From the NCBI GenBank assembly GCA_023424395.1, contig JAFADY010000049.1, positions 1 through 7,924 of the forward strand: DNA of 7,924 bases, read 5' to 3'. Positions 6,117-7,924 of this stretch are shown here, in pieces. Every line of letters begins with the position of its first letter. Position 1 is the stretch's first letter. Both the position numbers and the translations under genes were made by a program. Below the pieces are notes generated by a model, which ran no database searches, was not told where the DNA came from, and was given only the letters and a program-made list of their open reading frames with translations. Origin of the DNA: Bacteroidota bacterium. Lineage in GTDB: Bacteria; Bacteroidota; Bacteroidia; Bacteroidales; Dysgonomonadaceae.

Positions 6117-6704
6117 TTAATAAGCTTCAACAAAGAGCTCGAAATACTCTTGTGGATGCGCGCATGCGGGGCAAAGCTTCGGAGCAACCTTTCCGCGATA
6201 AATATATCCGCAGTTCGTGCACTTCCAAAGCACTTCTTCCTCACGCTCAAAGACTTTTCCTTCTTCAATATTCTTTAGAAGCTTCTGGAAACGAATCTCA
6301 TGATGTCCCTCTACCTTGGCAACCTCACGCCAAACACGTGCGATTTCCTGAAAGCCCTCTTGCTCGGCTACATCGGCAAATTCCGGATACATATCGGTAG
6401 CTTCCTCATGCTCGCCGTGTGCAGCACCCAGAAGATTGGTCTTGGTGTCGCCATAAACAACGGGATAGCTTGCTTCCACCTGAACAGGAGTTTCCGCTTC
6501 TAAATCATCACGCAGGAACTTGAAGAAACGCTTTGCATGCTCCTTCTCATTGCGTGCCGTTTCCTCAAAAATATTTTGAATCTGAACATAGCCCTCTTTT
6601 TTTGCCTGAGAAGCTGCATAGGAATAGCGCTGGAACGCTTGGGATTCGCCCGCAAAGGACTTCATTAAATTCAACTCTGTTTTTGTGCCTTTTAAAGATG
6701 CCAT
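6117..6704 (-). CDS. rbr: Rubrerythrin
   Basis: Rubrerythrin is a cytoplasmic non-haem iron peroxidase that reduces hydrogen peroxide with electrons from rubredoxin or related carriers, a main peroxide defence in anaerobes. The 195-residue product matches the usual length. Residues about 1-147 form the ferritin-like four-helix bundle with the diiron ligand pattern: E20 in FAGESQAF, EKEH (53-56), the acidic HGEHEEAT helix (96-103), and EGHH (132-135). The C-terminal rubredoxin-like domain binds one iron through C162/C165 (CTNC) and C178/C181 (CPAC), followed by HPQEYFEL. ATG 6704 was chosen because GGAGG lies 6 nt upstream and MASLKGTKTE matches the family start; an open frame extends further upstream but has no such site. 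The gene has its own promoter, a PerR-like operator and its own terminator, so it is probably monocistronic and peroxide-inducible. Confidence 0.96.
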   Translation of the reverse strand: MASLKGTKTELNLMKSFAGESQAFQRYSYAASQAKKEGYVQIQNIFEETARNEKEHAKRFFKFLRDDLEAETPVQVEASYPVVYGDTKTNLLGAAHGEHEEATDMYPEFADVAEQEGFQEIARVWREVAKVEGHHEIRFQKLLKNIEEGKVFEREEEVLWKCTNCGYIYRGKVAPKLCPACAHPQEYFELFVEAY

Positions 6705-6710
6705 AATATA

Positions 6711-6715
6711 CCTCC
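6711..6715 (-). promoter_or_regulatory. Ribosome binding site deciding the rubrerythrin start
   Basis: Minus-strand GGAGG lies 6 nt upstream of ATG 6704 and excludes the longer open-frame start at 6764. Confidence 0.85.
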
Positions 6716-6752
6716 GATCTTTGACCCATAAGTCTTTTCGACTACAGATGAT

Positions 6753-6781
6753 ATTATAGCTCAAAAAATCTGTTAGCGAAT
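6753..6781 (-). promoter_or_regulatory. Putative rubrerythrin promoter (-10 TATAAT)
   Basis: A perfect TATAAT occurs on the minus strand at 6753-6758. Seventeen nt upstream, ATTCGC (6776-6781) is a poor -35 match, so the promoter may be weak or depend on a regulator. Transcription would begin near 6746, leaving a 40-nt leader before ATG 6704. Confidence 0.55.
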
Positions 6782-6803
6782 ACTAATTTTAGAAATATTC
6801 TAA
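6773..6803. promoter_or_regulatory. Two TTAG/CTAA dyads; the distal one resembles a PerR box
   Basis: TTAGAAATATTCTAA (6789-6803) is a 15-bp dyad with six-base arms, TTAGAA and TTCTAA on the minus strand. By hand it matches 11 of 14 defined positions of the PerR box TTATAATNATTATAA. A second, less symmetrical dyad, TTAGCGAATACTAA (6773-6786), overlaps the putative -35. The pair sits just upstream of the rubrerythrin promoter, where peroxide-responsive regulation is known in clostridia. The regulator's identity is inferred. Confidence 0.45.
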
Positions 6804-6806
6804 TTT

Positions 6807-7924
6807 TTATTTTGTCTTAGCATCCTGGCGTTCCGCTCGGCGCGCTTCCTCTTCCGCCTTGATTTTTTCTGCATCATATTCGATACGCACCCGGACAATA
6901 CGCTTACTTTCAATTTTTTCGATTAAAAATTTCATTCCTTGAAACTCAATGAAAGGATGCTCACTGTCCTCCGGAATGCGTCCCATCAGGAAAAACAAAA
7001 GTCCGCCCAGCGTATCGTAGTCCTCAGATTCCTCATCAAATTCGGCATCTGTGTTGAAATTCAACTCCTTGATCGAAAGCGTTCCCTTAGCATAATACGT
7101 ATTGCGGCTCACCTTCTCAATTTCCGGCTCATCCTGATCATATTCATCATCAATATCTCCGACGATCTCCTCAAGCAAGTCCTCCATGGTCACAATGCCG
7201 GAAAATCCCCCGTATTCATCAATCAAAACGGCAAGATGCAGATTGTCATCGCGCATCTCATTGAAGAGCTCATTGACATTTTTCCGTTCCGGGACAAAGT
7301 ATGCAGGACGCAGAATTTCCCGAATCGGAATGTTTTCAAAGCCTCTGTGATAGGCCTCCTGAAGATAATCCTTAATATAAAGAATACCGATAATATTATC
7401 GACATCGTCATCATAAACAGGAATTCGCGAATAACGCACAGACAAAAGCTCATCGATGTATTCGGTGTAGTCATCATTGACATCGATGGCAAACACCTCC
7501 GTACGCGGTGTCATGATTTCTTCCGCAGATTTATCGTCAAAGCTGATGATGGAATTGATCATTTCTCCCTCATCCTTATTAATCAATCCCTGACTCTGAC
7601 CTACCTGTACGATGGACTTGATATCCGAAAGCGTGACCTGTTCCTCCATTTGTGAAATTTCCACACCGAGGATTTTTAAGATTCCGTTGGTCATTCCCGA
7701 AAGAACCAAGACAAAGGGACGAAGAATTTTAGCAGCCCACCAAAGCGGCCCGATCGCGGAATCCGAGAAGCTCTCCGCGTCCTGAAGCGCCAGACGCTTC
7801 GGAACAAGCTCTCCGAAAATAATGGTCAGAAAAGAGATTGCGATCGTAATCAATACCGTTGCTACGGTAAATGCACTTGGAATATGAAAACGAGACAGGA
7901 TCTCTGCAAAAGGCTGTGATAAGC
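6807..7924 (-). CDS. CNNM/CorC-HlyC family CBS-domain membrane protein, 5' end missing
   Basis: The frame is open to the right edge, so 372 codons are visible and the N-terminus with the first DUF21 helices is missing. What remains is the end of the DUF21 membrane domain (SQPFAEIL, a hydrophobic helix, then the signature GELVPKRLALQ). A CBS pair follows, with DKSAEEIMTPRTEVFAIDV, SRIPVYDDDVDNIIGILYIKD, and LAVLIDEYGGFSGIVTMEDL leading into EEIVGDIDDEYD. The CorC_HlyC domain (NTYYAKGTLSIKELN through DYDTLGGLLFFLMGRIPE) and a charged Lys/Glu/Arg/Ala tail complete it. Family members are linked to magnesium and other divalent-cation or sodium transport; older annotations as hemolysins are not supported. 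CBS domains probably bind an adenine nucleotide. No convincing terminator follows before the rubrerythrin promoter, so some readthrough is possible. Substrate is not assignable from this sequence. Confidence 0.93.
   Translation of the reverse strand, partial: LSQPFAEILSRFHIPSAFTVATVLITIAISFLTIIFGELVPKRLALQDAESFSDSAIGPLWWAAKILRPFVLVLSGMTNGILKILGVEISQMEEQVTLSDIKSIVQVGQSQGLINKDEGEMINSIISFDDKSAEEIMTPRTEVFAIDVNDDYTEYIDELLSVRYSRIPVYDDDVDNIIGILYIKDYLQEAYHRGFENIPIREILRPAYFVPERKNVNELFNEMRDDNLHLAVLIDEYGGFSGIVTMEDLLEEIVGDIDDEYDQDEPEIEKVSRNTYYAKGTLSIKELNFNTDAEFDEESEDYDTLGGLLFFLMGRIPEDSEHPFIEFQGMKFLIEKIESKRIVRVRIEYDAEKIKAEEEARRAERQDAKTK

Noticed and set aside
6705..6764. Twenty-residue N-terminal extension of rubrerythrin
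   Set aside because: The extension covers the promoter leader and the GGAGG site; ATG 6704 gives the standard family start.
6939..7655. 238-codon open frame on the plus strand
   Set aside because: It is antisense to the CBS and CorC_HlyC domains of the CorC-type gene, whose protein motifs are clear; no recognisable protein or good ribosome binding site.
6807..7924. Hemolysin
   Set aside because: The old name for this family; the DUF21, CBS and CorC_HlyC domains point to cation transport or homeostasis, with no toxin features.
1..7924. Defence system, mobile element or CRISPR array
   Set aside because: No tandem repeats with spacers, transposase, integrase, toxin-antitoxin pair or phage genes are seen; the NYN RNase alone is not enough to call a defence system.

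Overview
The window looks like chromosomal DNA from an anaerobic, low-to-mid GC Firmicute (Clostridia or Tissierellia-like). Reasons: strong AGGAGG-type ribosome binding sites, TTG and GTG starts, tightly packed or overlapping genes, a rubrerythrin with a PerR-box-like site upstream, and Firmicute-type CysE and CorC/HlyC proteins. Genus cannot be assigned from sequence alone. I see no tRNA, rRNA, CRISPR, insertion sequence, phage or attachment-site signal.

Left half, plus strand (1-3611): an apparent five-gene operon. It holds the 3' part of cysK (cysteine synthase), cysE (serine acetyltransferase, start/stop overlap with cysK), a DUF368 membrane protein (PopT-type undecaprenyl-phosphate translocase), a NYN-domain putative RNase with a C-terminal OST-HTH/LOTUS domain (overlapping the DUF368 gene), and a PfkB-family protein. 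The PfkB protein has the overall 1-phosphofructokinase architecture but has lost the catalytic GAGD motif and other active-site residues. The operon ends at a strong palindromic terminator (3615-3653) that probably serves both strands.

Right half, minus strand (3663-7924), read right to left: a CNNM/CorC-type CBS-domain membrane protein (5' end outside the window), then rubrerythrin with its own promoter, PerR-like operator and terminator. Next comes a 515-residue membrane-anchored protein with a very acidic cytoplasmic N-terminus and a predicted extracytoplasmic beta-propeller-like domain, which has its own extended -10 promoter. Last is an MscS-family mechanosensitive channel 14 nt downstream of it, probably co-transcribed.

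CysE and CysK catalyse consecutive steps of cysteine synthesis. The other operon members have no evident metabolic link to them, so this looks like a mixed housekeeping operon. The right half combines oxidative-stress defence (rubrerythrin) with envelope, ion and osmotic functions. I do not see a clear new multi-gene system. The best leads are the apparent PfkB pseudokinase, the paired TTAG/CTAA dyads upstream of rubrerythrin, and the uncharacterised acidic membrane protein coupled to MscS. No stretch longer than about 100 bases lacks a gene.
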